DNA of 64,000 nucleotides, taken from positions 1 through 64,000 of the forward strand of contig VOPT01000011.1 in NCBI GenBank assembly GCA_009594865.1. The letters run 5' to 3'. The DNA comes from Nitrospira sp. Its GTDB lineage: Bacteria; Nitrospirota; Nitrospiria; Nitrospirales; Nitrospiraceae. The first letter of the stretch is position 1. Each line of letters begins with the position of its first letter. Of the stretch, positions 29,050 through 38,943 are shown in pieces. Below the pieces are notes generated by a model. The model was not told where the DNA came from, made no database searches, and saw nothing but the letters and a program-made list of their open reading frames with translations. A program made the translations under genes and the position numbers.

Positions 29050-30177
29050 TCACGATGCCATGCGGGACAATTGGCGATCGTAGGCCGAAACGAGACCTTC
29101 CATCATGGAGCTAACCGTGAAGGCCGCCTCAACCCTGGCCCGACCTGCCTCGCCCATCTCGGCACGCCATTTTGGATTGTTCAATACCTTCAGCACTGCA
29201 TGCGCCAAGGAGTCAGCGTCACCGGGGTCAACAAGTACACCGGTTTGGTCTTCCAGAACAATTTCCGGAACACCGCCCGTCCGCGTCGCCACGACCGGCT
29301 TGTGCAGAGCCATGGCTTCAAGCACGGCAATACCAAAACCCTCCATCAAAGCAGGATGGACGTAGAGATCCATGGCAGCTAGACAGGGGTACACCGCCTC
29401 CTGAAATCCGAGGAAGTGCACTACGCGCTCTAATCCTTGCTCTCGAACAGTCCTACGAAGCCGTCGCTCGAATGTCGAATCGCCAGTCCCGACAATCAGA
29501 TATTCCGTCTTTGGACACGAGGATCGAATTACCGACAGTGCCCGCAACATCACCTCATACCCTTTGCGAGGAAAAAGGTTCGCCACAGTCCCGAGGACCA
29601 GAGTATCGTCAGAAATCTCAAGTCGCCGCCGAAGATCCTTGCCTTCTATGCATACAGGGAGATTCGACAAATCAAGCCCGCCGTATAGTGTAACCACACG
29701 CTCAGAAGGTACTCCGCCGGCCACCAAGGATTTTCGAACTTGATGAGAAATTGCCATCACGAGGTCTGCTTGTGCCAACTCATACCGCGAAACTTTCGGC
29801 GACTCGATTTCCTGCCTCACATGCGCCACTATAGGCAGGCCGAGACCGGACGCGGCTCGCAGGGTCTGCGGCACCCACCACATATCATTGACATGAATCA
29901 GAGCGGGCTGTTCCCGCTCAATCACAGTTCGAAGCGTTCGAACGGCTGCTGTTCGATACAGCACACTCGATACTTTTCTCCAGGGAGGAAACGGCGCCTC
30001 ACAGACCCGTACCTCCGCATTCTCAAGCCGGCTTACGAGCGCTCCTTGCGCAGGACAGACGACGACCGGGCGGTAGCCCATCCCGGGCAGACGCTCGACA
30101 TAGAGCAGCAGCTCCCGCTCAGCGCCGCCGATCTCAGTGACTCCATGGACAAACAAGATGGTTTGCTTTGCTGGCAT
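29050..30177 (-). CDS. Glycosyltransferase family 4 (GT-B)
   Basis: A 375-residue GT4 enzyme counted from ATG 30177, where the family sequence begins (TILFVHGVTEIGGAERELL). The acceptor half comes first; the donor half has VANLFPRKGYEVMLRAL and the EGFGIAVLE motif (E-x7-E) that binds the nucleotide sugar. In-frame starts upstream (30201, 30219, 30249 and TTG 30264) cannot be excluded, since none has a good ribosome site. It precedes a strong terminator, so it ends its own transcript. The sugar is unknown. Confidence 0.85.
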   Translation of the reverse strand: MPAKQTILFVHGVTEIGGAERELLLYVERLPGMGYRPVVVCPAQGALVSRLENAEVRVCEAPFPPWRKVSSVLYRTAAVRTLRTVIEREQPALIHVNDMWWVPQTLRAASGLGLPIVAHVRQEIESPKVSRYELAQADLVMAISHQVRKSLVAGGVPSERVVTLYGGLDLSNLPVCIEGKDLRRRLEISDDTLVLGTVANLFPRKGYEVMLRALSVIRSSCPKTEYLIVGTGDSTFERRLRRTVREQGLERVVHFLGFQEAVYPCLAAMDLYVHPALMEGFGIAVLEAMALHKPVVATRTGGVPEIVLEDQTGVLVDPGDADSLAHAVLKVLNNPKWRAEMGEAGRARVEAAFTVSSMMEGLVSAYDRQLSRMAS

Positions 30178-30431
30178 GATGATCACATGATTTCCGGTCA
30201 TCCGAACCCGGTTTGCCATCGCGGAATAGCAACCAATCTCCCTTGACATCTCGTCATGGAGCAAACCAGCATCGCTCGCACATTTTCAATTAGGCCACGC
30301 ATTACAAGACGTCGAGGAAATCGTTTGGTTGTTCGTCGATTTGGCTCGCACTAACGAAGCGTGCCCTCCAGAGGCTCTGCACAGTCTCCCCAATCAAATG
30401 AGAGCCACACCATATAACGTCACGAGCCGCT

Positions 30432-31250
30432 TCAATCGAAACTAGGCGGAAGCTCTAATGAGGGAACCAACTTTTCGACGAGTGTATGGCCAAACCGTCG
30501 CTGCTCCGACCGCTTGACCCACTTTGCGTGCCAGTCCGTCCAGCGACGCTGAAACCAGTTGCCACGAATGGTACGTCCCCATTTCTTTTGGAAGTGAGCC
30601 ATGTTGTTGTTCCAGTAATCGTCTGTCTCTGTCCGTGTTACGGCATCCTGCGTCACCTTGGAGTAATGGTGGATAAGCACCGACCCTGTCATGGCGACTG
30701 AAAATCTGGCGGCCTTCGTCCGCCAGAAGAAATCCGTATCCTCACATCCTCCGTAGGTGAACGCTTCATCAAACAGGCCGATGCGATCAAAGACCGCTCG
30801 ATCGATGAACATGCAGGGCGCATACAAATCCTCGCGGACGGCTTCAGCACACGTATGCGTAAAGGCTCGTGCGTAGGCGGTCAGATCGTAATCGAGCAGT
30901 CCCTCTCGAGCTGATGGACAAACGATGCCATGGCTTTCCCGTTCCATAAACGCCAGCAATGCGTCGCTCCACTGAGGCGTGACGAGTATGTCATTGTTCA
31001 AGATTCCGACCACTTCTCCATGACTGGCCCGAATGCCTTGATTCCAGGCCTTAGCACAGCCGAGGTTGCGTTCATTCGTTACGACCGTGGCATCCAAGCC
31101 TTCCAAATACTCGGCCGTTCCATCGACACACCCGTTATTGATGAGAATGAGCTCAAATGGACCAGGGGTGTACTGCTTGATAGACGCGATACAGCGGCGA
31201 GTAAATTCAAGTTGATTGTAGAGAGCAATAACCAGGCTAAGCGTTTTCAT
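30432..31250 (-). CDS. Glycosyltransferase family 2 (rhamnosyltransferase-like)
   Basis: The 272-residue protein starts KTLSLVIALYNQLEFTRRCI and has LILINNGCVDGTAEYL, the DxD-like GILNNDILVTPQW, and GGCEDTDFFWR near residue 200, where the catalytic ED lies. This is the GT2 pattern of O-antigen rhamnosyl- and related transferases. ATG 31250 is chosen; a TTG at 31280 is open. It sits 12 bp after the CgeB-like gene and is followed by a ~170-bp gap without a gene. Confidence 0.85.
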   Translation of the reverse strand: MKTLSLVIALYNQLEFTRRCIASIKQYTPGPFELILINNGCVDGTAEYLEGLDATVVTNERNLGCAKAWNQGIRASHGEVVGILNNDILVTPQWSDALLAFMERESHGIVCPSAREGLLDYDLTAYARAFTHTCAEAVREDLYAPCMFIDRAVFDRIGLFDEAFTYGGCEDTDFFWRTKAARFSVAMTGSVLIHHYSKVTQDAVTRTETDDYWNNNMAHFQKKWGRTIRGNWFQRRWTDWHAKWVKRSEQRRFGHTLVEKLVPSLELPPSFD

Positions 31251-31261
31251 GAGTGGTGCCG

Positions 31262-32341
31262 TTAAATGGCTCCTCGGCAAAGATCTATCAGATACGTTGC
31301 TCGTCGTGCAGTCGTGTGATAAGCGAGCAGATGCGCAAACGCCGCATTGGCCATTCGCCGTCGCTCGGCCTCATTGTTTTTGAGATACCGTACCCATTCG
31401 GGGAGATCCCTTAAGTCTGGCCGACAAAAGATGGCATGAACGCCATGTTCAAAGTTGTTGGGAATTTCGATATCGGGCCGCTCAGAGATCAGTGGCGTCT
31501 TCGCGGCGACAATTTCCCAATATCGCACGGTATCGAACCCGCCACCTCGCACCGATACGGCGGTTTTGGACCTATGAAGCATGGCCAGATGTGCCTCGGG
31601 GGGAATTTTTCGGATGGAATCCCGCGCAGGCGGATCCCCTATCAGCTTGGCTGCCATCCTGCCAAACCAGGATTCGGCAACTTTGGACGCACGATCGGAT
31701 GGATCCACATAGAATCCTCCCTCGAAATGAAGATCCGTTGCCTGCTTCAACAATCTAACCGCTCTCACACGGTTTCGATGAGACGCTCTCCCGACGAATG
31801 ACACATCGATATCCCGATCAAGTTCAGGCACGGGCTTGAGTGACGCGCCAGTCACTGAAAAAGGCAGCGGATGTGTTCGCAGAGCAGAACGAGCATTACC
31901 GAGCCACCCACGCCATTTAAAATGGCCCCTGGCCTCATCGAGAACGCCAAGCTTGACTTCTCGCTTGAAGTACAATGCCGCACCAATAGACTGGGCAAGC
32001 TCCGCTCGAATGTGCCTGTCATCCTCACCATCCAGTATCACGACAGGTGGAGTGCGGACTCGCTCTGCCAGAAGACGATAGGCCTTGACCGCACCCTGCC
32101 GCGGAGAGGAGACAATCGCCAAATCTACTGACTGGTCGCGGATAACTCCAACCACATCCTCCATCCCATATTCATGTCCCGGGTTCTGAGCTAGGTAACT
32201 CACACGCTCGCCGGGGTCGTGATACGCGGCTTTTGGAGGAAAGTCAAAAACATTTTGCCAGCCCAGGACGGCACAGAGGCCATCGTAAATCTGGTCGGCT
32301 AGATAGTCGAGCTGCGGATCTGTGCAATACAACACTTTCAT
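31262..32341 (-). CDS. CgeB-like GT-B glycosyltransferase
   Basis: The 359-residue protein ends with the Glyco_trans_1_2 pattern: SVRGGGFDTVRYWEIVAAKTPLI, then EHGVHAIFC and an alternating-helix tail. That region resembles CgeB-type transferases. The N-terminal half (KVLYCTDPQLDYLADQIYDGL) is not assigned. It probably transfers a sugar in O-antigen or core assembly. It is transcribed with the GT2 gene after it and the small methyltransferase before it. Confidence 0.7.
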   Translation of the reverse strand: MKVLYCTDPQLDYLADQIYDGLCAVLGWQNVFDFPPKAAYHDPGERVSYLAQNPGHEYGMEDVVGVIRDQSVDLAIVSSPRQGAVKAYRLLAERVRTPPVVILDGEDDRHIRAELAQSIGAALYFKREVKLGVLDEARGHFKWRGWLGNARSALRTHPLPFSVTGASLKPVPELDRDIDVSFVGRASHRNRVRAVRLLKQATDLHFEGGFYVDPSDRASKVAESWFGRMAAKLIGDPPARDSIRKIPPEAHLAMLHRSKTAVSVRGGGFDTVRYWEIVAAKTPLISERPDIEIPNNFEHGVHAIFCRPDLRDLPEWVRYLKNNEAERRRMANAAFAHLLAYHTTARRATYLIDLCRGAI

Positions 32342-32371
32342 GCGAGTTGTGTATAGAGGAGCTCTCGACGC

Positions 32372-32878
32372 TTACGGTTTCCTCACCCTAAGCGTAACTT
32401 GCATGTTCTCCACGACGTTCCAAAGATGACGCCGACAGCGTTTGCGCACAAACTCAGGCAAATACCGGAAAGGTTTCCGCATCTCATAGCATATCGTCTC
32501 AATGCGAAAATCCGTTCGAATACCATAATCAGTCGGATGTTCGAAATATTGAAACGTATCTTCGGCAATATAGCGAACGTGCGTTGGATCGCGAAACGCC
32601 CCACGAGAAGTATAGTATGGAACTACAATTTTCACGACGGCCCCTGCCTTGCAGGCACGATAGAGTTCCTCCATAAATGGAATGAGATTTTGAATATGCT
32701 CCATAACATGACTTAAGTGAATGACGTCGGCACAATCGTTTTTCAGTGGCAACGGTTGCTCAATGTCGCACAGCACGTTCACCCCTGGTTCCTTCCGACA
32801 ATCGAATCCTAATGTGCCTTGCTGCTTATTTTTCCCACAACCAAGGTCGATGGCAACCACTCTCTCCCTCTCTCTCAT
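32372..32878 (-). CDS. Small class I SAM-dependent methyltransferase
   Basis: The 168-residue protein has motif I VVAIDLGCGKNKQQG, the acidic DIEQPLPLKND, and HVMEHIQNLIPFMEEL (post-motif), as in Methyltransf_11 proteins. ATG 32878 opens with a GA-repeat that itself looks like a ribosome site for a GTG six codons later (32860), so the true start may be there. It lies between heptosyltransferase and glycosyltransferase genes; a role in modifying LPS sugars is inferred. Confidence 0.8.
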   Translation of the reverse strand: MRERERVVAIDLGCGKNKQQGTLGFDCRKEPGVNVLCDIEQPLPLKNDCADVIHLSHVMEHIQNLIPFMEELYRACKAGAVVKIVVPYYTSRGAFRDPTHVRYIAEDTFQYFEHPTDYGIRTDFRIETICYEMRKPFRYLPEFVRKRCRRHLWNVVENMQVTLRVRKP

Positions 32879-32966
32879 GACGATCCAAAAATGAATCGCA
32901 CTCGGAATCGACGATCCCCGCTATACGCTCTTACTCCACCCTACTGGCTTTCACGCTTTTTCATTC

Positions 32967-34010
32967 CTACCTCATACGGTCTAGAATCCGGCCCGCCGCT
33001 TCGAATACTTCGTCGACCGTGATCTGGCGCATGCAACTATCGTCTCCGCGCAAACAGCTGGGATGGTAGCAGGCCCGGCAGTCCAGACCTTTGTAGATCA
33101 CCTGCGTCAATCCGCCACGCGGGCCCCATCGCTCCGGATAGGTGGGACCAAACAACGCCACCACCGGCGTACCTACCGTCGCGGCAATATGCATCGCACC
33201 GCCGTCGTTTCCCACGAACAGCGCACACCGTTTCACCAGTGAGGCATACTGCAGCAAGGAAAACTTCCCCGCTACCACGATTGGAGCGCAATGCGATTTT
33301 CGGGCGACCTGTTCGGCGACCTCACGCTCCCGCTGATCACCACCCAGCAAAATCCGACAACGAAACTGCTGAACCAGGCGATCACTTAATTGTGCAAACC
33401 GTTCAGGCGGCCAGACTTTCAACGAATACCGTGCCCCCGGCTGCACCAGCACCAACGGCGGGCAATGGTCGCCGGTCAGTCCCTGCTCCCTCAACCATTG
33501 GTCCACCATCTGCTCTTCCGCCTCGGCCACAAAGACCGACGGCATCCCTCGTGTGGGGTCGAGCCCCAACGCTCTGAGAGCGCACAAGTCATACTCCACG
33601 CGATGCTGATCGACGGGGCGCGGTTTCGCCACCTTGCTATACAACAAACCACGCCAACGATGCTCCGCGTTAAAACCGATCCGGATCGGTGCGCCGGTCG
33701 CGAGGCTCATGACGGCAGAACGGTCCCCATCGGTCAGGTCGATCACACAATCGAATCCCCGTTCCCGAAGACGATAGACGAACTTACATTGATCAGCCCA
33801 TGCGCCCTTTTCAAGACACAGCACTTCGTCCACATCCGGATGATGCGCCAGCACCCCTTCCGTCCCTCGATTCACCAACATCGTCAGCTGCGCGGCGGGA
33901 AAGGCCTCTCGCAACGCGTGTAACACCGGCGTCGATAACAGCACATCCCCGATATGCCGCAACTTGATGATCAGGATATTCTTCGGACGCAGCATGCGGA
34001 GGGGCGTCAT
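32967..34010 (-). CDS. LPS heptosyltransferase (GT9, RfaQ/WaaQ-like)
   Basis: The 347-residue protein has NILIIKLRHIGDVLLSTPVLHALR at the start, WPPERFAQLSDRL and the donor-site GNDGGAMHIAATVGTPVVALFGPT. These mark ADP-heptose:LPS heptosyltransferases; the KLRHIGDVLL wording is that of heptosyltransferase III. It overlaps the upstream GT4 gene by 4 bp. It is one of three GT9 proteins in the window, consistent with at least three heptoses in the inner core. Confidence 0.87.
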   Translation of the reverse strand: MTPLRMLRPKNILIIKLRHIGDVLLSTPVLHALREAFPAAQLTMLVNRGTEGVLAHHPDVDEVLCLEKGAWADQCKFVYRLRERGFDCVIDLTDGDRSAVMSLATGAPIRIGFNAEHRWRGLLYSKVAKPRPVDQHRVEYDLCALRALGLDPTRGMPSVFVAEAEEQMVDQWLREQGLTGDHCPPLVLVQPGARYSLKVWPPERFAQLSDRLVQQFRCRILLGGDQREREVAEQVARKSHCAPIVVAGKFSLLQYASLVKRCALFVGNDGGAMHIAATVGTPVVALFGPTYPERWGPRGGLTQVIYKGLDCRACYHPSCLRGDDSCMRQITVDEVFEAAGRILDRMR

Positions 34011-35110
34011 GCGCAGAGCTCGCGATAGAGGGCAGTGGTCGCCAGGGCCGCACGCTGCCAGGTAAAATGCCGCGCCCGTTCGTAGCCACGCTGCCGCAGG
34101 TTCGCTCTGAGGTTCGCATCGGACAGCACGGTTACCATGGCATGGGCTAATTCTTCGACATTGTCGGGATCGACCAGCAATGCTGCATCCCCAGCCACCT
34201 CCGGTAACGATGAGGTCGAAGACGTCACGGTCGGCGCACCGCAGGCCATCGCCTCCAGAACCGGCATACCGAATCCCTCATAGCGGGACGGGAAGACGAA
34301 GAGATCGGTGCAGGAGTAGAGCCGGCGCAGGTCTTCACGGTCGAGACGCCCCGTACAACGAACCTCCTGCTCCAATCCGAGGGACTGAGCCGTCGCTGCA
34401 TAACTTCCCTGCGGATGCACCGCGTCTCCTACCAGCACGATCACCCGGCCCCCCAATTGCGCACGGCACTTGGCTACAGCTTGCAAAAAGCCCACGTGAT
34501 TTTTTCTCGGATCAGCCCCGCCGACGAAGAGAATGAAGCCGGCCGGCGGAAGGGACCAACGTGCCCGCACCTCCGCTCTGATCTGCTCATTGCACAGGGG
34601 GGTAAAATCTTCCGACACGCCGTTATGAATCACCCTGACATGATCTCGCGGAAGGCCGTACAGCGATTCGATCTCCTTGGCCGAAAATTCGGAGACGGTC
34701 ACGACCTTCCGCGCCCGGTTCGCCGTCGCGATAGCGCGCCGGGAGGACCCCGCCTGCCCCAACAGTTTGCGTGAATATTCCGGATGCCGGACGAGCCACA
34801 GGTCATGGATGGTGACGATTCCCCCGTACCGGCCGGTCGTGTGCATCTTAAAGTTGGGACCGTGATACAGGTCCAGCCGATCCCATCGGCCTCGCCAGAA
34901 CATCAACCACCGTTGCGTCTCGATCCACTGCATGCGTGAGCATGATGGCCATCCGCTCAGCTGACCGTTTTGCAGCGATCCGGGCCGGAGATACCCGACG
35001 TAGTCCGTCGTCTCATTCAGTTGCAACAATGCCTTCAGCAGATGATGGGTATGCCAGCCAACGCCACCTTTATCGCCCACCAATGAAGCCGCGTCGATCC
35101 CGATACGCAT
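34007..35110 (-). CDS. Glycosyltransferase family 4
   Basis: The 367-residue GT-B enzyme starts MRIGIDAASLVGDKGGVGWHT and has GGIVTIHDLW, VTVSEFSAKEI, FVGGADPRKNHVGFLQA and the donor-binding EGFGMPVLEAMACG. The layout is that of mannosyl- or rhamnosyltransferases (RfaB/WbpY type). It overlaps the next gene as ATGA and follows the tandem GT2 pair after ~50 bp. Sugar unknown. Confidence 0.87.
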   Translation of the reverse strand: MRIGIDAASLVGDKGGVGWHTHHLLKALLQLNETTDYVGYLRPGSLQNGQLSGWPSCSRMQWIETQRWLMFWRGRWDRLDLYHGPNFKMHTTGRYGGIVTIHDLWLVRHPEYSRKLLGQAGSSRRAIATANRARKVVTVSEFSAKEIESLYGLPRDHVRVIHNGVSEDFTPLCNEQIRAEVRARWSLPPAGFILFVGGADPRKNHVGFLQAVAKCRAQLGGRVIVLVGDAVHPQGSYAATAQSLGLEQEVRCTGRLDREDLRRLYSCTDLFVFPSRYEGFGMPVLEAMACGAPTVTSSTSSLPEVAGDAALLVDPDNVEELAHAMVTVLSDANLRANLRQRGYERARHFTWQRAALATTALYRELCA

Positions 35111-35159
35111 CAGACGATCGAGACCTCAGTCACAGTTCGGCGATGGAACATCGAGAAAA

Positions 35160-35921
35160 TCATGCGCCACGCCTGACGTTCAACCGCTCCCAGGCCTTGG
35201 CATATTTCACAAAGGTATGGAGGCCGGCGAACATCGCCACCACCAGCCCGTGCACACCGTCGCGATAACCACCGCGCGTGAACAGCGTTTTCAAAATGGT
35301 GCCAATGTGGTGCGTGGCAATAGTCCAACCGCTGATCTGGCGGACACGCTTCAGCTTTTCATCGGCGCCCAGCGTGGTATACCGCATCATCTTGCGGATG
35401 TGATGGTTCACGGTGGGCATGCTGTAATGAAGGAAGGGCTCCCGGAGACGCTCCCGCCGGCCGGTCAGCGCGAGGTTTTCGTGCAGACGCACATCGTCGT
35501 AGCGGCCGGCCGTCTTACGGAACAGCCGCAGTTGATAGTCCGGGTACAAGCCGCCGCCTTGAATCCATTTCCCGTAAAAAAAGTTCCGGCGGGGGACTTC
35601 ATACCCTCCGATGTCGGCAGATGGCCGACTGGTCACCAGGGCTTGGATTTCTCGCCGCAAGGCGTCTGGCACTCGCTCATCGGCGTCCACCACCAGGATC
35701 CAGTCCGCTCCGGCCTGGTCGATCCCGAAGTTCTTTTGCGGCCCGTACCCTGGCCAGGGTCGCACAAACACCTTCGAGGTGTACCCCTTTGCCAGCTCGA
35801 CGGTTCGATCCCGGCTTTCCGCATCCACGACGATCAGCTCATCCGCCCACCGCAGGGATTCAAGGCACTCCGCGATATTCTGCTCCTCGTCCTTGGTAAT
35901 CACCACTGCCGCAATCGTCAT
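35160..35921 (-). CDS. Glycosyltransferase family 2 (WaaE/LgtF-like), copy 1 of a tandem pair
   Basis: The 253-residue protein has AAVVITKDEEQNIAECLESLRWADEL, VVDAESRDRT and VVDADERVP, as in the beta-1,4-glucosyltransferases WaaE and LgtF that act on the inner-core heptose. The C-terminal half contains RNFFYGKWIQGGGLYPDYQLRLFR. It shares this pattern with the gene at 35951-36748, so the two arose by duplication. It ends the core region's GT2 pair and follows its paralogue after 29 bp. Confidence 0.87.
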   Translation of the reverse strand: MTIAAVVITKDEEQNIAECLESLRWADELIVVDAESRDRTVELAKGYTSKVFVRPWPGYGPQKNFGIDQAGADWILVVDADERVPDALRREIQALVTSRPSADIGGYEVPRRNFFYGKWIQGGGLYPDYQLRLFRKTAGRYDDVRLHENLALTGRRERLREPFLHYSMPTVNHHIRKMMRYTTLGADEKLKRVRQISGWTIATHHIGTILKTLFTRGGYRDGVHGLVVAMFAGLHTFVKYAKAWERLNVRRGA

Positions 35922-35950
35922 GCCGTCCCGCCCTGCTCCACGTTACTGTG

Positions 35951-36748
35951 CTACCCTTGTTTCGCCGGGGCAACCTGGTTCGGCTGCCGACCGTCTCGCG
36001 ACTGAAGTTCCCAGAACCGAGCATATTTGATGAACGTGTAATAGGCGTAGAGACCGGACAAAATGAGGCCCGGCACCCCATCCAGGCATCCCTTGCGCCC
36101 GACATACATCTTGAGAAATGTAAAACAAGGGTGCGACACCAGCTGATGCCACGAAAACGAGCGCCCTTGCTCGACCATCCGCTTAGCCATGAGATCAGAA
36201 TACCGCTCCTGCTTGGCCAGGTAATGATCGATATCGCGGAAGGGGTACTGCAGCGCGGCGGCCGTCATGTAGCCGAGTCGTCCATCCAGATCGAAGCTTT
36301 CATGGACGAGTTCATCCCGATAACGCAACTTGCTTTTCCGGAACAATTGCGGTTGCCGATAGTCGGGAAACCAGCCGCAATGTTTGATCCAACGCCCGAG
36401 AAAATAATTTTTGCGCGGCACGAAATACGCGTCGGCTGTTGGCCCTTCGGCTAACAGCCGACTGATCTCGTCGCGCAGTTCGGGAGTCGCCCGTTCGTCC
36501 GTGTCGAGACTGAACACCCAGTCATGCGTGGCATGCGTCAGGGCTTCGTTCCTGAGGCGACCGAACCCGTGGAAGTCATGCTGGTAGACCTTGTCCGTGA
36601 ACTCGCGACTGATGCGTTCGGTCCCGTCGGTGCTGTGAGAATCCACCACGATGATTTCATCCGCCCACGTGATGGATTCCAGGCAGGCTCGCATGTTGGG
36701 TTCGTCGTTGTAGGCAATGACGACCGCCGATACCGGTAGACGTTCCAC
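35951..36748 (-). CDS. Glycosyltransferase family 2 (WaaE/LgtF-like), copy 2 of a tandem pair
   Basis: The 265-residue protein has VSAVVIAYNDEPNMRACLESITWADEI, VVDSHSTDGT and SLDTDERATPE, then RKNYFLGRWIKHCGWFPDYRQPQLFR. It is clearly related to the neighbouring GT2 protein but differs in most positions outside the motifs. The start GTG 36748 has AGGA upstream. Both probably add sugars to the heptose core; whether they share an acceptor cannot be judged. Confidence 0.87.
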   Translation of the reverse strand: MERLPVSAVVIAYNDEPNMRACLESITWADEIIVVDSHSTDGTERISREFTDKVYQHDFHGFGRLRNEALTHATHDWVFSLDTDERATPELRDEISRLLAEGPTADAYFVPRKNYFLGRWIKHCGWFPDYRQPQLFRKSKLRYRDELVHESFDLDGRLGYMTAAALQYPFRDIDHYLAKQERYSDLMAKRMVEQGRSFSWHQLVSHPCFTFLKMYVGRKGCLDGVPGLILSGLYAYYTFIKYARFWELQSRDGRQPNQVAPAKQG

Positions 36749-36801
36749 AGAGAATGATCCTTTTCAACGCGCTTCGACGATGGGCGCTTGCCGCAGACCG
36801 G

Positions 36802-38943
36802 TCACAATCGGCCCCCGAACTCTCGCCAAGACCACAGACGATTGGAATCCAGCGCGACATTTGCGACTTCGTAGAGCGCCATCAATTCCCGGTCACGAGA
36901 CGCCGACAGCCACCTGCCGCCCGTCTGTTCATCGGGCATCGGCTCGAAGGTCAGCGTGGCTTCCTGAAACGTTTCGGTCGCGAACGAATACAACAGCAAT
37001 CCCTCAGCGCTCGCAAGTCCGACCAGGTTGTCGTACACGCTTGTCAGATACGCCACCTGACCGGGCAGACAGTCTCGCACGAGAGTGCAGCTCACATCAT
37101 GCCCCGCAAACGAACCCATCGCCGGCAATCCCGCGTTGAGCGCCAACAGGGTCGGAGCCAGATCCACCTGACTGGCGATAGTGCTCACGGTCCGGGGGTG
37201 ATAGGTCGCCGGGGTCCGCAACGACTCGTCCATCCAGATGAACAAGGGCGAGGCAAAATGCCCGGCCTTGCGCTCGATATCGGAACTCCCCACCGGCTCA
37301 TGCCGGCCATGATCCCCGAGAATAACGACGACCGTATTCCGCAGGAGCCCCTCACGGACGAGCCTGGTGAAGACCCGCTCCAATTCGAGATCCGTATATC
37401 GCAACGCCCCGACATACTTATCCTGCACCTGGTGCTGGAGCAACCGGACCTCAGGATGAGTCGCAGGCGCCGCGAACGGATGATGGGTCGAGAGCGTCAG
37501 CGTGGCGAGAAAAAACGGTTTCCCTTCTGACTGGCGCTGCTTGATCCGTTCATAACAGAGGTCGAACAGCGCCCCATCGACAATGCCGAGCCCCGCCCGT
37601 TCCGTATTGGGCGGGAAATCTCCCTCATCCAGCAATTGCTGCAAGCCATTACGGGCCGCGAACGTCTGCAACCGGTTCAGGTCCCGATGCTGTCCGATCA
37701 CCATTTCGGTACTATACCCCTGACGTTGCAGGAGGGACGGCAGGCAGAGGTAGTCGTGCGCATAGCGCGTCTTCATCGCGGCGGCGCCTTGTCGCGGAAA
37801 GGTACTACAGAGCGTCGCGAACAGTCCTCGTGAGGTTTGCACGCCGTTCGAAAAAAAGTTCTCGAAATAGACACTGTCCTGTTTCAGCCGATCGAGAAAG
37901 GGGGTGCCCTTCACCTCGCCATAGGTCTGCCCCAAATATCGGCGATCCAATCCCTCGAGAAACACCAAGAGGATGTTGGCCGGCTTGGACAGGCGAACGC
38001 CATCGCGGGAGAGAGACGTCGTCCGCACGAATGGATACCGGGCATCCACAAACGTCTCGGTGGGGCCCAGTAGTTGTTGGGCCGTACGCACGGCCACGGC
38101 ATACGGCATGGCCTCGGTATTGGCCCGCCGTTCAATCGGATTTCGGGACACCACCGCAATCCGCAGGGCTTCGGCGGCAAACAGCACGGGGTTCTGCGCC
38201 AGCGTGTAATACACCATGCTGCCGATCGGCGCGATGCGAATGCCGTACGGACCGGAATGGTGAAACCCGGCGCCGCCGGCCACCAATGCCACGACCAATA
38301 ACGCATTGGCCTGAAAACCTGAGCCCGGCCGCCAGCGGTCCAGCGCCGGCACCACCGCGCGGGAAAAACTCCACCACCACAACCCAATGCCCGCGGCTTG
38401 AATGGCGAGAAAAACCGTCAGTCGCCAGGCCCACTTCCCCGCCGCTCCCAGCTCCGCGCTGGTCTGCTGCATGGCCTGCACGTTCGTCCCCTCCGTCGTC
38501 GTCGCCGGCGCGAGGAGATCGCCGATATACTCCAGGAATACAAAATCCATATGTTGATGATTGAAACCGTAGTACCCCATGTCGACACACAAGAGCACGA
38601 ACAGGAGCAATCCGGCGAGCAGACAACCGACATGGAAGGCGGGGCGAAAGGAGGCCAAAAAGTGTCGCGACGCGTGACGTAATCCGCCCAAGCCCTGTCG
38701 TAACAGCGCGTAGAGACCGGCCGCGATGCCGCCCAGCACGAGGGCGAAGGTGGCGGTGATGAAATCCCCTCGCACGCCGACGAGGAGCGTCTTGAGCAGC
38801 AACGCCGCCGTGGGCGTCTCTTGGTCGAGTGCATCGCGCAGCAGAAACACCCGCTCCGCCATTTGGATCACGACGAACAGAATCCACCAGAACAAGACAC
38901 TCTTCCGGATAGACGCTCCCGACTCGGCCCACCGTCGCATCAT
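36802..38943 (-). CDS. LTA-synthase/MdoB-like sulfatase-family membrane transferase
   Basis: The 713-residue protein has about five membrane segments in residues ~15-260, then a periplasmic alkaline-phosphatase-fold domain (~320-640): NILLVFLEGLDRRYLG, the nucleophile Thr in NGVQTSRGLFATL, LSTHHPFAAP, and the metal site ILGDHGRHEP. Such enzymes transfer phosphoglycerol or phosphoethanolamine from phospholipids to glycans or lipid A. Its place among core LPS genes suggests core decoration. It overlaps the upstream GT4 gene as ATGA. Confidence 0.86.
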   Translation of the reverse strand: MMRRWAESGASIRKSVLFWWILFVVIQMAERVFLLRDALDQETPTAALLLKTLLVGVRGDFITATFALVLGGIAAGLYALLRQGLGGLRHASRHFLASFRPAFHVGCLLAGLLLFVLLCVDMGYYGFNHQHMDFVFLEYIGDLLAPATTTEGTNVQAMQQTSAELGAAGKWAWRLTVFLAIQAAGIGLWWWSFSRAVVPALDRWRPGSGFQANALLVVALVAGGAGFHHSGPYGIRIAPIGSMVYYTLAQNPVLFAAEALRIAVVSRNPIERRANTEAMPYAVAVRTAQQLLGPTETFVDARYPFVRTTSLSRDGVRLSKPANILLVFLEGLDRRYLGQTYGEVKGTPFLDRLKQDSVYFENFFSNGVQTSRGLFATLCSTFPRQGAAAMKTRYAHDYLCLPSLLQRQGYSTEMVIGQHRDLNRLQTFAARNGLQQLLDEGDFPPNTERAGLGIVDGALFDLCYERIKQRQSEGKPFFLATLTLSTHHPFAAPATHPEVRLLQHQVQDKYVGALRYTDLELERVFTRLVREGLLRNTVVVILGDHGRHEPVGSSDIERKAGHFASPLFIWMDESLRTPATYHPRTVSTIASQVDLAPTLLALNAGLPAMGSFAGHDVSCTLVRDCLPGQVAYLTSVYDNLVGLASAEGLLLYSFATETFQEATLTFEPMPDEQTGGRWLSASRDRELMALYEVANVALDSNRLWSWREFGGRL

